The notes beneath the pieces are model-generated. The model saw only the letters and a list, made by a program, of their open reading frames with translations, did not search any database and had not been told where the DNA came from. This document shows, piece by piece, positions 34,094 through 48,049 of a DNA stretch of 64,000 bases; the stretch's first letter is position 1; each line of letters starts with the position of its first letter. The position numbers and the translations under genes are program-made. The stretch is taken from NCBI GenBank assembly GCA_037043455.1, contig JAWPHD010011030.1, positions 23,527 through 87,526 of the forward strand, given 5' to 3'. The DNA comes from Cyrtodaria siliqua (taxonomy: Eukaryota; Mollusca; Bivalvia; Adapedonta; Hiatellidae).

Positions 34094-34502
34094 AGGGGTT
34101 GATGCACTATTTTCAAACTAGGTTTACTTTAAAGGGCTCTGAAAAACTTAAATACATCTGTAAGAATGATCAAAATGCCATGACAAATAATGTAGATATG
34201 ACCTACTGAACATTTGCAAAGAAACATAAATGGAGGCGGCCATCTTGGAACGATGATGTCATCGCGCCTTTTTACCATATATGGTATATTGACAAAATGT
34301 CTTTTAAACAAAGAAAATCACTGCAAATGAAAAATAAGCATACAATTTATACGTTTTACATCTATATATTTATTTGTAATCCATTTGCAGTGATTTTATC
34401 TCCTTTATTTTTCATGGCATTTTGATAATTCTTTCAGCTTTTTTCATTTTTTTTCAGAGTCCTTTTGAATAATTCTTGTTTGAAAATAGTGCATCAACCC
34501 CT
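34094..34502. mobile_element. MITE with 25-bp perfect terminal inverted repeats
   Basis: Left end begins aggggttgatgcactatttt; the right end is its exact complement ending catcaacccct. A second inner inverted pair (tcactgcaaatg and catttgcagtga) lies at 34318-34395. Confidence 0.85.
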
Positions 34503-35287
34503 CTAATAAATCAACAGTTAAATATTTTGTATTTTAATACATGATGATAATGAATACTAAATAGTTCATTGCTGCCGCATTACTTACTTCTGGAAATGTA
34601 ACTGAAACAAAGACAAAAATGATTTTATTCTTGGCATGAAAAACAATTATTAATTAGAAATTTACTCTGCCGAGAAAGCAATCCGTAATTTACTCTGCCG
34701 AGAATGTTGTTACTCAGAATATAGTTGTATCGTATTTACAATTCATTTTAGTCTTTATGCATAAATTTTTTTGCTACTTGCTTTCACGTTTTCTTTTGCT
34801 TTGTTAGTAAATATCAATAGAATAGTAGATGGGTTAGTTCATTTGTTATTTTCCATTGTTAAGTAGTTATTATAGTATACATTTAAACTGCATTAAATGG
34901 CATTGCTGTTTATGCATTAATACCTATAATTTAAAACTCCTGTACTATGTTCTTATATTGCTATCTTTCATTAGGCGTTGCTCGTGACTGGTCAACAGGT
35001 GTATAGCTGCTACGTCAACACCCCTTGATTATACCATTTTATTACATTTTTATCGGTGAAAGACTGGGATTTCTGAGTGCCGGAAAGAATATTCATAATC
35101 ACTAAATATTAATAACTCACCCCGAACACAAAAATAACTAACTGCGACGTTGAGTTATGACGTCAATAAAGTGCTGCGTCAATAAAGTGCTGCTGAAGTC
35201 GACGTTATCTGCCGATAGCGTTCAATAAAGCGAATAATTTCGCTTAAAATCATGCATAAACTGATTTAAAATGTAATAAATAGATTT
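34503..35287 (+). other. Intron 10, unassigned
   Basis: A short duplicated phrase, aatttactctgccgagaa, is at 34660 and 34690. Otherwise nothing recognisable. Confidence 0.5.
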
Positions 35288-35437
35288 TTTAACTGCTGTG
35301 TTCGATTATAGGGAAATCCTTCACTCGATTGTAGGCGTGCTTTGTTTTTGCACTCACTCGCATACTCTCGTTCGTGAAAAGAACCACACGTCTACCATCT
35401 CGTGAAGGATTTCCCTTTATTCGATCCGAGCAGTTAA
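35288..35437. mobile_element. Small hairpin MITE
   Basis: Ends ttaactgctg and cagttaa; inner arms agggaaatccttcac and gtgaaggatttccct are perfect. 150 bp. Confidence 0.72.
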
Positions 35438-36081
35438 ATAATCTCCATGTCCAGTTTGCAACTAGAAATGTCTGATGATTTTGTTGATTATATCGTATGA
35501 CGTGTATATTTAGTTAAATAAAACAAATGTAGATAAGATTTTTTTATATTATTATTTGAAAAGCGTCAAAAGGATTTTTGACATGTTCGGACGACTATAA
35601 TAAGATAAATATCTAAATTAATATGTCAGATAAAACTACTTTTTAGTGGTAAATAACTTAAATAACATAACTTACTTTTGAAAAATGATTGAGACAGCAA
35701 TTTACCTTGTAAGAACCTTGTCACAAATACTGGAGCAGACGACACGTTTAAAATCTAAAACCATTACATTTACAGTAGTTTTAATTTTTTGAAGATAACA
35801 AAAAGAGTAAAGTTTCAGGATGGCTTAATTTGGATTTTATGATTGTTTTTTGCCTTGCTAAAGACGCATACTAATAACCTAGTTAGCATATTTTATTTTA
35901 ATGCTAATTTGTTTTATATAAATCTTCACACACGCTTTTCAAATGTAAGTTATGTATATTATCACTAAATATTCATTCCCGTGTTAATTAACTGATTGAT
36001 TTTAAAGTTTGTCTCTGAAAGAAAAATTATTAAACTCCCGTATAAATTTTAAAATAAATGTTTGAAATTTAATACTACCAG
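35438..36081 (+). other. Intron 10, right part
   Basis: AT-rich, nothing recognisable before the exon 11 acceptor. Confidence 0.5.
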
Positions 36082-36161
36082 ACTGGACTGACTTTCCACC
36101 AACAGTTTCACAAATCACGTCACAAATCACGACAGGTGTTGTGCCTACCACAAAGTATCAG
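36082..36161 (+). CDS. Exon 11: linker between mucin stalk and LDLa
   Basis: Acceptor ttaatactaccag ends at 36081; donor GTAAGT follows 36161. Phase 1 to 0. It encodes WTDFPPTVSQITSQITTG and ends VPTTKYQ, a Thr/Ser-rich linker. Evidence is the open frame, consensus splice sites and phases that fit both neighbours; there is no domain. Confidence 0.68.
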
Positions 36162-36339
36162 GTAAGTAAAACATTTTACGTTTCACAACCACTGTAAACT
36201 TTTCTTAAAAATGTTTGTTTTGAGAAAATTAACGTCTGATGCTCTAATACTGGATAATGATACATTTGAAAATGATAATGAAATGGACAAATTTAACAAG
36301 GTCTCTACAAACTATAGAAAGTTTGAAGAAAAAAAAAGA

Positions 36340-39300
36340 AGCAAATTGGTCTACCATGTATTTTTGCTAGATATAACTATACAGTGGCGCCCAATTTGCT
36401 TCCTTTTTATTTCAAAATGTCTAAAAAAAGAAGAAAGAAGCAGATTTGTCGAACCTATATTTTTGCTGGATATTAAAATACAGAGTCAACCAATTTGCTT
36501 CTCTTTTTTCTCTCCAAAATGTCTATACTATCCAAAAAAAATACAGAGTCAACCAATTTGCTTCTCTTTTTTTTCCTCCAAAATGTCTATACTATCCAGA
36601 AAAAATACAGAGTCAACCAATTTGCTTCTCTTTTTTTCCCCAAAATGTCTATACTATCCAGAAAAAATACAGAGTCAACCAATTTGCTTCTCTTTTTTTT
36701 CTTCCAAAATGTCTATACTATCCAGAAAAAATACAGAGTCAACCAATTTGCTTTCCCCCCCCCCCACCCCCCCCCCCCCCCCCAAAATGTCTATACTATC
36801 CAGAAAAAATGCAGAGTCAACCAATTTGCTTCTCTTTTTTTTTTCCAAAATGTCTATACTATCCAGAAAAAATACAGAGTCAACCAATTTGCTTCTCTTT
36901 TTTTTCCAAAATGTCTATACTATCCAGAAAAAATACAGAGTCAACCAATTTGCTTCTCTTTTTTTCCCCAAAATGTCTATACTATCCAGAAAAAATACAG
37001 AGTCAACCAATTTGCTTCTCTTTTTTTTCTTCCAAAATGTCTATACTATCCAGAAAAAATGCAGAGTCAACCAATTTGCTTCTCTTTTTTTTTTCCAAAA
37101 TGTCTATACTATCCAGAAAAAATACAGAGTCAACCAATTTGCTTCTCTTTTTTTCTCCAAAATGTCTATACTATCCAGAAAAATTACAGAGTCAACCAAT
37201 TTGTTTCTCTTTGTTTTTCTCCAAAATGTCTATACTATCCAGAAAAAGTACAGAGTCAACCAATTTGCTTCTCTTTTTTTCCCCAAAATGTCTATACTAT
37301 CCAGAAAAAATACAGAGTCAACCAATTTGCTTCTCTTTTTTTTCTTCCAAAATGTCTATACTAGCCAGAAAAAATACAGAGTCAACCAATTTGCTTTTTT
37401 TTCCCCCCCAAAATGTCTATACTATCCAGAAAAAATACAGAGTCAACCAATTTGCTTCTCTTTTTTTCTTACAAAATGTCTATACTATCAAGAAAAAATA
37501 CAGAGTCAACCAATTTGCTTCTCTTTTTTTCTCCAAAATGTCTATACTATCCAGAAAAAATACAGAGTCAACCAATTTGCTTCTCTTTTTTTCCTCAAAA
37601 TGTCTATACTATCCAGAAAAAATACAGAGTCAACCAATTTGCTTCTCTTTTTTTTCTTCCAAAATGTCTTTACTAGCCAGAAAAAATACAGAGTCAACCA
37701 ATTTGCTTTTTTTTCCCCCCCAAAATGTCTATACTATCCAGAAAAAATGCAGAGTCAACCAATTTGCTTCTCTTTTTTTTTTCCAAAATGTCTATACTAT
37801 CCAGAAAAAATACAGAGTCAACCAATTTGCTTCTCTTTTTTGCACTATGTCTATACTATCCAGAAAAAATACAGAGTCAACCAATTTGCTTCTCTTTTTT
37901 TCCCCAAAATGTCTATACCATCCAGAAAAAAATACAGAGTCAACCAATTTGCTTCTCTTTTTTTTTCCAAAATGTCTATACTATCCAGAAAAAATACAGA
38001 GTCAACCAATTTGCTTCTCTTTTTTTCCCAAAATGTCTAAACTATCTAGAAAAAATACAGAGTCAACCAATTTGCTTCTCTTTTTTTTCCCCAAAATGTC
38101 TATACCATCCAGAAAAAATACAGAGTCAACCAATTTGCTTCTCTTTTTTTTCTCCAAAATGTCTATACTATCCAGAAAAATACAGAGTCAACCAATTTGC
38201 TTCTCTTTTTTCCACTATGTCTATACTACCCAGAAAAAATACAGAGTCAACCAATTTGCTTCTCTATTTTTCTCCAAAATATTTATACTATCCAGAAAAA
38301 TACAGAGTCAACCAATTTGCTTCTCTTTTTTTCTCCAAAATGTCTATACTATCCAGAAAAAATACAGAGTCAACCAATTTGCTTCTCTTTTTTTTCCAAA
38401 ATGTCTATACTATCCAGAAAAATACAGATTCAACCAATTTCTTCTCTTTTTTTTTCCAAAATGTCTATACTATCAAGAAGAAATACAGAGTCAACCAATT
38501 TGCTTCTCTTTTTTTTCTTCCAAAATGTCTATACTAGCCAGAAAAAATACAGAGTCAACCAATTTGCTTTTTTTTCCCCCCCCCCAAAATGTCTATACTA
38601 TCCAGAAAAAATACAGAGTCAACCAATTTGCTTCTCTTTTTTTCTTCCAAAATGTCTATACTATCCAGAAAAAATACAGAGTCAACCAATTTGCTTCTCT
38701 TTTTTTCTCCAAAATGTCTATACTATCCAGAAAAAATACAGAGTCAACCAATTTGCTTCTCTTTTTTTCCCCAAAATGTCTATACTATCCAGAAAAAATA
38801 CAGAGTCAACCAATTTGCTTCTCTTTTTTTTCTTCCAAAATGTCTATACTAGCCAGAAAAAATGCAGAGTCAACCAATTTGCTTCTCTTTTTTTTCTTCA
38901 AAATGTCTATACTATCCAGAAAAAATACAGAGTCAACCAATTTGCTTCTCTTTTTTCCACTATGTCTATACTATCCAGAAAAAATACAGAGTCAACCAAT
39001 TTGCTTCTCTTTTTTTCCCCAAAATGTCTATATCATCCAGAAAAAATACAGAGTCAACCAATTTGCTTCTCTTCTTTTTTCCAAAATGTCTATACTATCC
39101 AGAAAAAATACAGAGTCAACCAATTTGCTTCTCTTTTTTTTCCAAAATGTCTAAACTATCGAGAAAAAATACGGAGTCAACCAATTTGCTTCTCTTTTTT
39201 TCCCCAAAATGTCTATACCATCCAGAAAAAATACAGAGTCAACCAATTTGCTTCTCTTTTTTTTCTCCAAAATGTCTATACTATCCAGAAAAATACAGAG

Positions 39301-39996
39301 TCAACCAATTTGCTTCTCTTTTTTCCACTATGTCTATACTACCCAGAAAAAATACAGAGTCAACCAATTTGCTTCTCTTTTTTTCTCCAAAATATTTATA
39401 CTATCCAGAAAAATACAGAGTCAACCAATTTGCTTCTCTTTTTTTCTCCAAAATGTCTATACTATCCAGAAAAAATACAGAGTCAACCAATTTGCTTCTC
39501 TTTTTTTTCCAAAATGTCTATACTATCCAGAAAAAATACAGATTCAACCAATTTCTTCTCTTTTTTTTCCAAAATGTCTATACTATCCAGAAGAAGTACA
39601 GAGTCAACCAATTTGCTTCTCTTTTTTTTCTTCCAAAATGTCTATACTAGCCAGAAAAAATACAGAGTCAACCAATTTGCTTTTTTTTTCCCCCCACAAA
39701 ATGTCTATACTATCCAGAAAAAATACAGAGTCAACCAATTTGCTTCTCTTTTTTTCTTCCAAAATGTCTATACTATCCAGAAAAAATACAGAGTCAACCA
39801 ATTTGCTTCTCTTTTTTTCTCCAAAATGTCTATACTATCCAGAAAAAATACAGAGTCAACCAATTTGCTTCTCTTTTTTCCCCCAAAATGTCTATACTAT
39901 CCAGAAAAAATACAGAGTCAACCAATTTGCTTCTCTTTGTTTTCTTCCAAAATGTCTATACTAGCCAGAAAAAATACAGAGTCAACCAATTTGCTT

Positions 39997-40035
<39 letters not shown>

Positions 40036-42242
40036 AATGTCTATACTATCCAGAAAAAATGCAGAGTCAACCAATTTGCTTCTCTTTTTTTTCCCAAAAT
40101 GTCTATACTATCCAGAAAAAATACAGAGTCAACCAATTTGCTTCTCTTTTTTCCACTATGTCTATACTATCCAGAAAAAATACAGAGTCAACCAATTTGC
40201 TTCTCTTTTTTTCTTCCAAAATGTCTATACTATCCAGAAAAAATACAGAGTCAACCAATTTGCTTCTCTTTTTTTCTCCAAAATGTCTATACTATCCAGA
40301 AAAAATACAGAGTCAACCAATTTGCTTCTCTTTTTTTCCCCAAAATGTCTATACTATCCAGAAAAAATACAGAGTCAACCAATTTGCTTCTCTTTTTTTT
40401 CTTCCAAAATGTCTATACTAGCCAGAAAAAATACAGAGTCAACCAATTTGCTTTTTTTTCCCCCCAAAAATGTCTATACTATCCAGAAAAAATGCAGAGT
40501 CAACCAATTTGCTTCTCTTTTTTTTTTTCCAAAATGTCTATACTATCCAGAAAAAATACAGAGTCAACCAATTTGCTTCTCTTTTTTTTCCAAAATGTCT
40601 AAACTATCCAGAAAAAATACAGAGTCAACCAATTTGCTTCTCTTTTTTTTCCCCAAAATGTCTATACCATCCAGAAAAAATACAGTCAACCAATTTGCTT
40701 CTCTTTTTTTTTCCAAAATGTCTATACTATCCAGAAAAAGACAGAGTCAACCAATTTGCTTCTCTTTTTTTCCCCAAAATGTCTATACCATCCAGAAAAA
40801 ATACAGAGTTAACCAATTTGCTTCTCTTTTTTTTTCCCAAAATGTCTATACTATCCAGAAAAAATACAGAGTCAACCAATTTGCTTCTCTTTTTTTCACC
40901 AAAATGTCTATACCATCCAGAAAAAATACAGAGTCAACCAATTTGCTTCTCTTTTTTTTTCCAAGATGTCTATACTATCCAGAAAAAATACAGAGTCAAC
41001 CAATTTGCTTCTCTTTTTTTTCCAAAATGTCTAAACTATCCAGAAAAAATACAGAGTCAACCAATTTGCTTCTCTTTTTTTCCCCAAAATGTCTATACCA
41101 TCCGGAAAAAATACAGAGTCAACCAATTTGCTTCTCTTTTTTTTCTCCAAAATGTCTATACTATCCAGAAAAATACAGAGTCAACCAATTTGCTTCTCTT
41201 TTTTCCACTATGTCTATACTATCCAGAAAAAATACAGAGTCAACCAATTTGCTTCTCTTTTTTTCTCCAAAATATTTATACTATCCAGAAAAATACAGAG
41301 TCAACCAATTTGCTTCTCTTTTTTTCTCCAAAATGTCTATACTATCCAGAAAAAATACAGAGTCAACCACTTTGCTTCTCTTTTTTTTCCAAAATGTCTA
41401 TACTATCCAGAAAAAATACAGATTCAACCAATTTCTTCTCTTTTTTTTCCAAAATGTCTATACTATCCAGAAGAAATACAGAGTCAACCAATTTGCTTCT
41501 CTTTTTTTTTCCAAAATTTCTATACTATCCAGTAAATATACAGAGTCAACCAATTTGCTTCTCTTTTTTTTTCCAAAATGTCTATACTATCCAGAAAAAA
41601 TACAGATTCAACCAATTTGCTTCTCTTTTTTTTTCCAAAATTTCTATACTATCCAGAAAAAATACAGAGTCAACCAATTTGCTTCTCTTTTTTTTCCAAA
41701 ATGTCTATACTATCCAGAATAAATACAGAGTCAACCAATTTGCTTCTCTTTTTTTTCCAAAATGTCTATACTATCCAGAAGAAATACAGAGTCAGCCAAT
41801 TTGCTTCTTTTTTTTTTCCCAAAATTTCTATACTATCCAGTAAAAATACAGAGTCAACCAATTTGCTTCTCTTTTTTTTCCCAAAATGTCTATACTATCC
41901 AGAAAAAATACAGATTCAACCAATTTGCTTCTCTTTTTTTTTCCAAAATTTCTATACTATCCAGAAAAAATACAGAGTCAACCAATTTGCTTCTCTTTTT
42001 TTCTTCCAAAATGTCTATACTATCCAGAAAAAATACAGAGTCAACCAATTTGCTTCTCTTTTTTTCTCCAAAATGTCTATACTATCCAGAAAAAATACAG
42101 AGTCAACCAATTTGCTTCTCTTTTTTCCCCCAAAATGTCTATACTATCCAGAAAAAATACAGAGTCAACCAATTTGCTTCTCTTTGTTTTCTTCCAAAAT
42201 GTCTATACTAGCCAGAAAAAATACAGAGTCAACCAATTTGCT

Positions 42243-42275
<33 letters not shown>

Positions 42276-44800
42276 AATGTCTATACTATCCAGAAAAAAT
42301 GCAGAGTCAACCAATTTGCTTCTCTTTTTTTTCCCAAAATGTCTATACTATCCAGAAAAAATACAGAGTCAACCAATTTGCTTCTCTTTTTTCCACTATG
42401 TCTATACTATCCAGAAAAAATACAGAGTCAACCAATTTGCTTCTCTTTTTTTCTTCCAAAATGTCTATACTATCCAGAAAAAATACAGAGTCAACCAATT
42501 TGCTTCTCTTTTTTTCTCCAAAATGTCTATACTATCCAGAAAAAATACAGAGTCAACCAATTTGCTTCTCTTTTTTTCCCCAAAATGTCTATACTATCCA
42601 GAAAAAATACAGAGTCAACCAATTTGCTTCTCTTTTTTTTCTTCCAAAATGTCTATACTAGCCAGAAAAAATACAGAGTCAACCAATTTGCTTTTTTTTC
42701 CCCCCAAAAATGTCTATACTATCCAGAAAAAATGCAGAGTCAACCAATTTGCTTCTCTTTTTTTTTTTCCAAAATGTCTATACTATCCAGAAAAAATACA
42801 GAGTCAACCAATTTGCTTCTCTTTTTTTTCCAAAATGTCTAAACTATCCAGAAAAAATACAGAGTCAACCAATTTGCTTCTCTTTTTTTCCCCAAAATGT
42901 CTATACCATCCAGAAAAAATACAGTCAACCAATTTGCTTCTCTTTTTTTTTCCAAAATGTCTATACTATCCAGAAAAAGACAGAGTCAACCAATTTGCTT
43001 CTCTTTTTTCCCCAAAATGTCTATACCATCCAGAAAAAATACAGAGTTAACCAATTTGCTTCTCTTTTTTTTTCCCAAAATGTCTATACTATCCAGAAAA
43101 AATACAGAGTCAACCAATTTGCTTCTCTTTTTTTCACCAAAATGTCTATACCATCCAGAAAAAATACAGAGTCAACCAATTTGCTTCTCTTTTTTTTTTC
43201 CAAGATGTCTATACTATCCAGAAAAAATACAGAGTCAACCAATTTGCTTCTCTTTTTTTTCCAAAATGTCTAAACTATCCAGAAAAAATACAGAGTCAAC
43301 CAATTTGCTTCTCTTTTTTTCCCCAAAATGTCTATACCATCCGGAAAAAATACAGAGTCAACCAATTTGCTTCTCTTTTTTTTCTCCAAAATGTCTATAC
43401 TATCCAGAAAAATACAGAGTCAACCAATTTGCTTCTCTTTTTTCCACTATGTCTATACTATCCAGAAAAAATACAGAGTCAACCAATTTGCTTCTCTTTT
43501 TTTCTCCAAAATATTTATACTATCCAGAAAAATACAGAGTCAACCAATTTGCTTCTCTTTTTTTCTCCAAAATGTCTATACTATCCAGAAAAAATACAGA
43601 GTCAACCACTTTGCTTCTCTTTTTTTTCCAAAATGTCTATACTATCCAGAAAAAATACAGATTCAACCAATTTCTTCTCTTTTTTTTCCAAAATGTCTAT
43701 ACTATCCAGAAGAAATACAGAGTCAACCAATTTGCTTCTCTTTTTTTTTCCAAAATTTCTATACTATCCAGTAAATATACAGAGTCAACCAATTTGCTTC
43801 TCTTTTTTTTTCCAAAATGTCTATACTATCCAGAAAAAATACAGATTCAACCAATTTGCTTCTCTTTTTTTTTCCAAAATTTCTATACTATCCAGAAAAA
43901 ATACAGAGTCAACCAATTTGCTTCTCTTTTTTTTCCAAAATGTCTATACTATCCAGAATAAATACAGAGTCAACCAATTTGCTTCTCTTTTTTTTCCAAA
44001 ATGTCTATACTATCCAGAAGAAATACAGAGTCAGCCAATTTGCTTCTTTTTTTTTTCCCAAAATTTCTATACTATCCAGTAAAAATACAGAGTCAACCAA
44101 TTTGCTTCTCTTTTTTTTCCCAAAATGTCTATACTATCCAGAAAAAATACAGATTCAACCAATTTGCTTCTCTTTTTTTTTCCAAAATTTCTATACTATC
44201 CAGAAAAAATACAGAGTCAACCAATTTGCTTCTCTTTTTTTTCCAAAATGTCTATACTATCCAGAATAAATACAGAGTCAACCAATTTGCTTCTCTTTTT
44301 TTTCCAAAATGTCTATACTATCCAGAAAAAATACAGAGTCAACCAATTTGCTTCTCTTTTTTTTTCTCCAAAATGTCTATACTATCCAGAAAAAATACAG
44401 AGTCAACCAATTTGCTTCTCTTTTTTTCTCCAAAATGTCTATACTATCCAGAAAAAATACAGATTCAACCAATTTGCTTCTCTTTTTTTTCCCCAAAATT
44501 TCTATACTATTCAGAAAAAATACAGAGTCAACCAATTTGCTTCTCTTTTTTTTCCAAAATGTCTATACTATCCAGAATAAATACAGAGTCAACCAATTTG
44601 CTTCTCTTTTTTTTCCAAAATGTCTATACTATCCAGAAAAAATACAGAGTCAACCAATTGGCTTCTCTTTTTTTTTCTCCAAAATGTCTATACTATCCAG
44701 AAAAAATACAGAGTCAACCAATTTGCTTCTCTTTTTTTTCCAAAATGTCTATACTATCCAGAAATATACAGGGAAGACCAATATGCTTCTTTTTATTACA
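36340..44800 (+). repeat. ~60-bp pyrimidine-rich satellite filling intron 11
   Basis: About 140 units of caatttgcttctctttttt, then ccaaaatgtctatactatcc and agaaaaaatacagagtcaac. Length varies in the T/C tract. Diverged founder units lie at 36340-36500 and at the right end. Three units carry long C runs (36752-36783, about 39998-40033, 42244-42273). A block of ~2.24 kb starting near 39.7 kb is duplicated in tandem to ~44.2 kb. Open frames in all + frames are artefacts of a stop-poor unit. Confidence 0.96.
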
Positions 44801-46231
44801 AATGTCTATGGTTTGTAGAGACCCTGCTGAATTTGTCCATTTCAATATCATTTTCAAATGTACCCAGTAACAGAGTCTCAGATCTAGACTCGGAAGCATT
44901 CAGGCATACCCAAACCTATTTCACATTATGAAATTGTCCCATTCTTGTCACCTGCAACAAAACAAAGACAAATATGTGCACATTTTAAGAAATAAACAAA
45001 AATCGAATAACACAGTTCTTTTTTTTTTTAAAACAAGACTGTTCCTACCGTTGGTCGCAAAGGAGATAACTATTAAGTGATCATGAATTACCTATAAGTA
45101 ATATTCGCCTCGAGTTACAATGAACGATTAATGCAGTAAAACGCTGACAATAGCGTACATATTGGTCATTTCCACAATAACAAACAGCAAAATAAACACA
45201 CTAAACACGTTAACTGTATTGACATTTTTTATTTTTGTGACTTTTATCAGTCGCCTAATGGTCGCAAATTGTGTTCAATGGCGACGCGTTAACGGAGTTG
45301 TTTAATGGCGACGCGTTAGTGGAGTTGTTTAATGGCGACGCGTTAGTGGAGCCATTAAACATTATTTGAGACCGTTAAACGACTGATATACTGACTCAAA
45401 AGTTAACATTTCAACCCTGGTAATCCCGTTTCTAACGGGTTTTTATTTACCTTTTTATTTTTATTTTATTTTCTTCTCACGAACGCTTTCAAATAAAACT
45501 AGATGACATCATTGTTTTGAAGGTTTAGCATCACATGACCGGATTTGCGACGGGTTATGCACTATTTAATTGTTTTTTTGAGCTTTAACCAATCGGATTG
45601 CGAGATTTTTGACAAGTGCGTTAGAAAATATCTTTACTGGCTACGAGTACTCTTGCGAGTCTCACGAACTGGTGAATTCGTGTACTAAGCTATTAGCGCA
45701 TAAACATTTATCTACATGTGTTTTCGTCTTCAGGCAAGTTCACAAGGAAAATCAGCCAAGATCTAATATTGCTTTAAGCTAAGCAGTAGGTCATATTGCC
45801 TACAGACCATTCCAAGTCGGTAACCCTGTCTTCACCACGCTTTATGATGTGTATTGTCCCATTTATTGTATAGTTAATTTGCTCTATCTTTGTGGTGCAG
45901 GCGGACCTATGTGCCATTGCGTTTGGGTGATGTGATAATTTTTTCTCATTTTTATTACAATAACAACTTGTGAATGATTTTGCTGCTACGGTAATCCATG
46001 TTGATTATAAAATGCAAATAGTTTTGTCATAGCTTTTATTGCAAATTCCCAAATCACTTTGTAATAACGGCCCACTTAGTTAAACTACGTCGCAAATTAA
46101 GTGTGATTTAATTGCAAATGTTTGCGTTGTTATAGGCCACAATGGAGTCTGGAATTTATAAATTGTTTTTAATCAGCTGTTATGTGTTTAAAATACACGT
46201 TTGATCGATGCAATTTTATTGATTATTGCAG
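44801..46231 (+). other. Intron 11, right part
   Basis: No exon. Three 27-bp units of ttgtttaatggcgacgcgtt plus agtggag lie at 45277-45355. The rest is unassigned. Confidence 0.6.
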
Positions 46232-46364
46232 TGCGATTGGGCCAAGGGTGAGCTTAGATGTAAGAATGGCAACTGCGTGATATACACCAAGTTTTGTGAC
46301 AGAATTGACGATTGTGGTGATAACTCAGACGAATCGTCTGCTGCCTGTGATTTCACTAGCTCAG
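46232..46364 (+). CDS. Exon 12: LDL-receptor class A domain
   Basis: Acceptor tgattattgcag ends at 46231; donor GTAACA follows 46364. Phase 0 to 1. It encodes one LDLa module with six Cys (CDW, LRC, GNC, KFC, DDC, AAC). The calcium-binding end reads [13 protein letters not shown], with the acidic and SDE residues in place. LDLa modules bind ligands or lipoprotein-like partners. The exon is separated from exon 11 by a 10-kb intron made almost entirely of the ~60-bp array. An LDLa after a mucin stalk is not a standard ADAMTS arrangement. Confidence 0.88.
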
Positions 46365-46489
46365 GTAACAACAACAATATGTTTTAGTTGTGTGTGTATG
46401 TTTTTTTATCTCGCCTTAATTAAGGTTATAAATTGTGCTTATATAAACACTACCAACTGTAGGTATACACGTCAAGATGAAATGTAGCA

Positions 46490-46990
46490 TTCACTGAGCA
46501 CATTCAACACAAACACGCATACAAAACAAACGGCAATTACTATGAGAAAGAAAAGTATAGGACACCACAAACATAAACAACTGGTTGACAATAGGGCCAA
46601 CGCCTTAGAACGGTCATCGCCAGAAAGGCCGCTGGTGGTTTAAACCTGGGTTTAGGGCGCACAAAACCTCACTCTTACCCTAGTGTCATTCTAATAAAAC
46701 GGAACAGTGTAAATAAACATATCCCCGCCAGGTTATATTCTCTAACAAATAAGGCAGCATTACTAGGCAATATAAATTTAAATAGATGTTCATGTATATA
46801 TGAATATAAAACAGAAGCCTAGAAAGTCACAAAGCAAGTACCAAGTGACATGGGAGAAGCAAGAGCAACAAGAGAACAAACATTAAGGGTGTCACAAGAT
46901 TTAAGAAAAGCATCAAACGCAACCTTCTTTTCAGGATTTAGGTAAACGTCATCATAGTGTCCGCAATCTGTTCAGTTGAAAACATATATA
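46490..46990 (+). repeat. Dispersed repeat family R, copy at 46.5 kb
   Basis: Fullest copy seen: cacattcaacacaaacacgc, ggttgacaatagggcc, aaaggccgctggtggtttaa, aggcagcattactaggcaat, tcacaaagcaagtac and tcaggatttaggtaaacgtc. Related copies are at 21.0, 25.8, 33.2 (inverted) and 49.8 kb (inverted). Confidence 0.75.
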
Positions 46991-48049
46991 TACAATAATA
47001 AAATACAAATAACACAAGTACCTCTTGCAACCATTTTCAAATCTTTGACCTTCTAGAGATTACTTACTGTCCTTTAGGGTCATCGATACCACGTTTAGTT
47101 CCGTTAATTTAAAAGTTATTTATAATAACTCTCATGAACAGACTCCATACATCCGAGATTGCTACTTTCCCGTTTGTGTTTGATGCTTCCAAGAGATCCG
47201 CCTGTCAGTATTTATTACATCATGACTCAGACAGGATCCAGGCACAACATCTAAAACTATCCATTGACTATAATACATATTTAATTCATCCGAGTAATTT
47301 AAGTCAGAATCTCTCGCTTTATTATAGCATGTTTAGCTCATACGTTTAATCATACGTTTGACATTTTATAAAGCATTTCGACGATTTAAATAAGGGCAAT
47401 GTAACAGGAATATTCCCAGTTGTTCAACTCTGGAATATTCTCAGATGTTCAACTCCTAAATTTGTAAACTACATATATATATATAAATAACCTTTTTTCC
47501 TTTTTTGTGTTGCTTCGTATTCTCCACTGTTCAGTATTTATTTCACTGTCTCAGGTTATTGTTACCTATTCATCTGCTATTGACGAAATCCACAATGGCT
47601 TTGTCTTTCTCACATTCACAATAAATGTGTTTCTAAAAAGCAAACCTGAGTGGTTTTATTATACAACAGATCTAATAATGAATTGTTAAAAGTCTGCGAT
47701 TATGAATTAAGACTTCAATGTTTGCATTTTGTTTTTAAATTTGAAATATCAATGTTTACACACCAATTTCCATTGCTTTAAATGATTTATTGACGTTGAC
47801 GTTTGACTTGAAATCAGTCCAAGTAATGTGTTTAATACATTAACGATTGTCGTTCACGTGTTTTATTGCATCACAATATTTACTTTCCATGCAGAAAACA
47901 CTTGCGTTTTTGTATACGACACATCGAGGGTTCAGTGCAAAACTATTGTAAATACATATGAAAAAAGAAGGAGATACCATAGTATTGCACTAACCCTCGA
48001 CATGAGATTTGAGTCTCATATTTCACTGTAGTTTTTGTTTTCATTTCAG
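46991..48049 (+). other. Intron 12, right part
   Basis: AT-rich, a small (ta)n near 47470, no exon of phase 1 recognised before 48050. Confidence 0.5.

Noticed and set aside
36211..44931. Many long + strand ORFs (up to ~900 codons) with NVYTIQKKYRVNQFASLFF-type repeats
   Set aside because: All three frames are open because the ~60-bp unit lacks stops; the period varies, poly-T/C tracts change length, and the block lies inside intron 11 between phase-matched exons.
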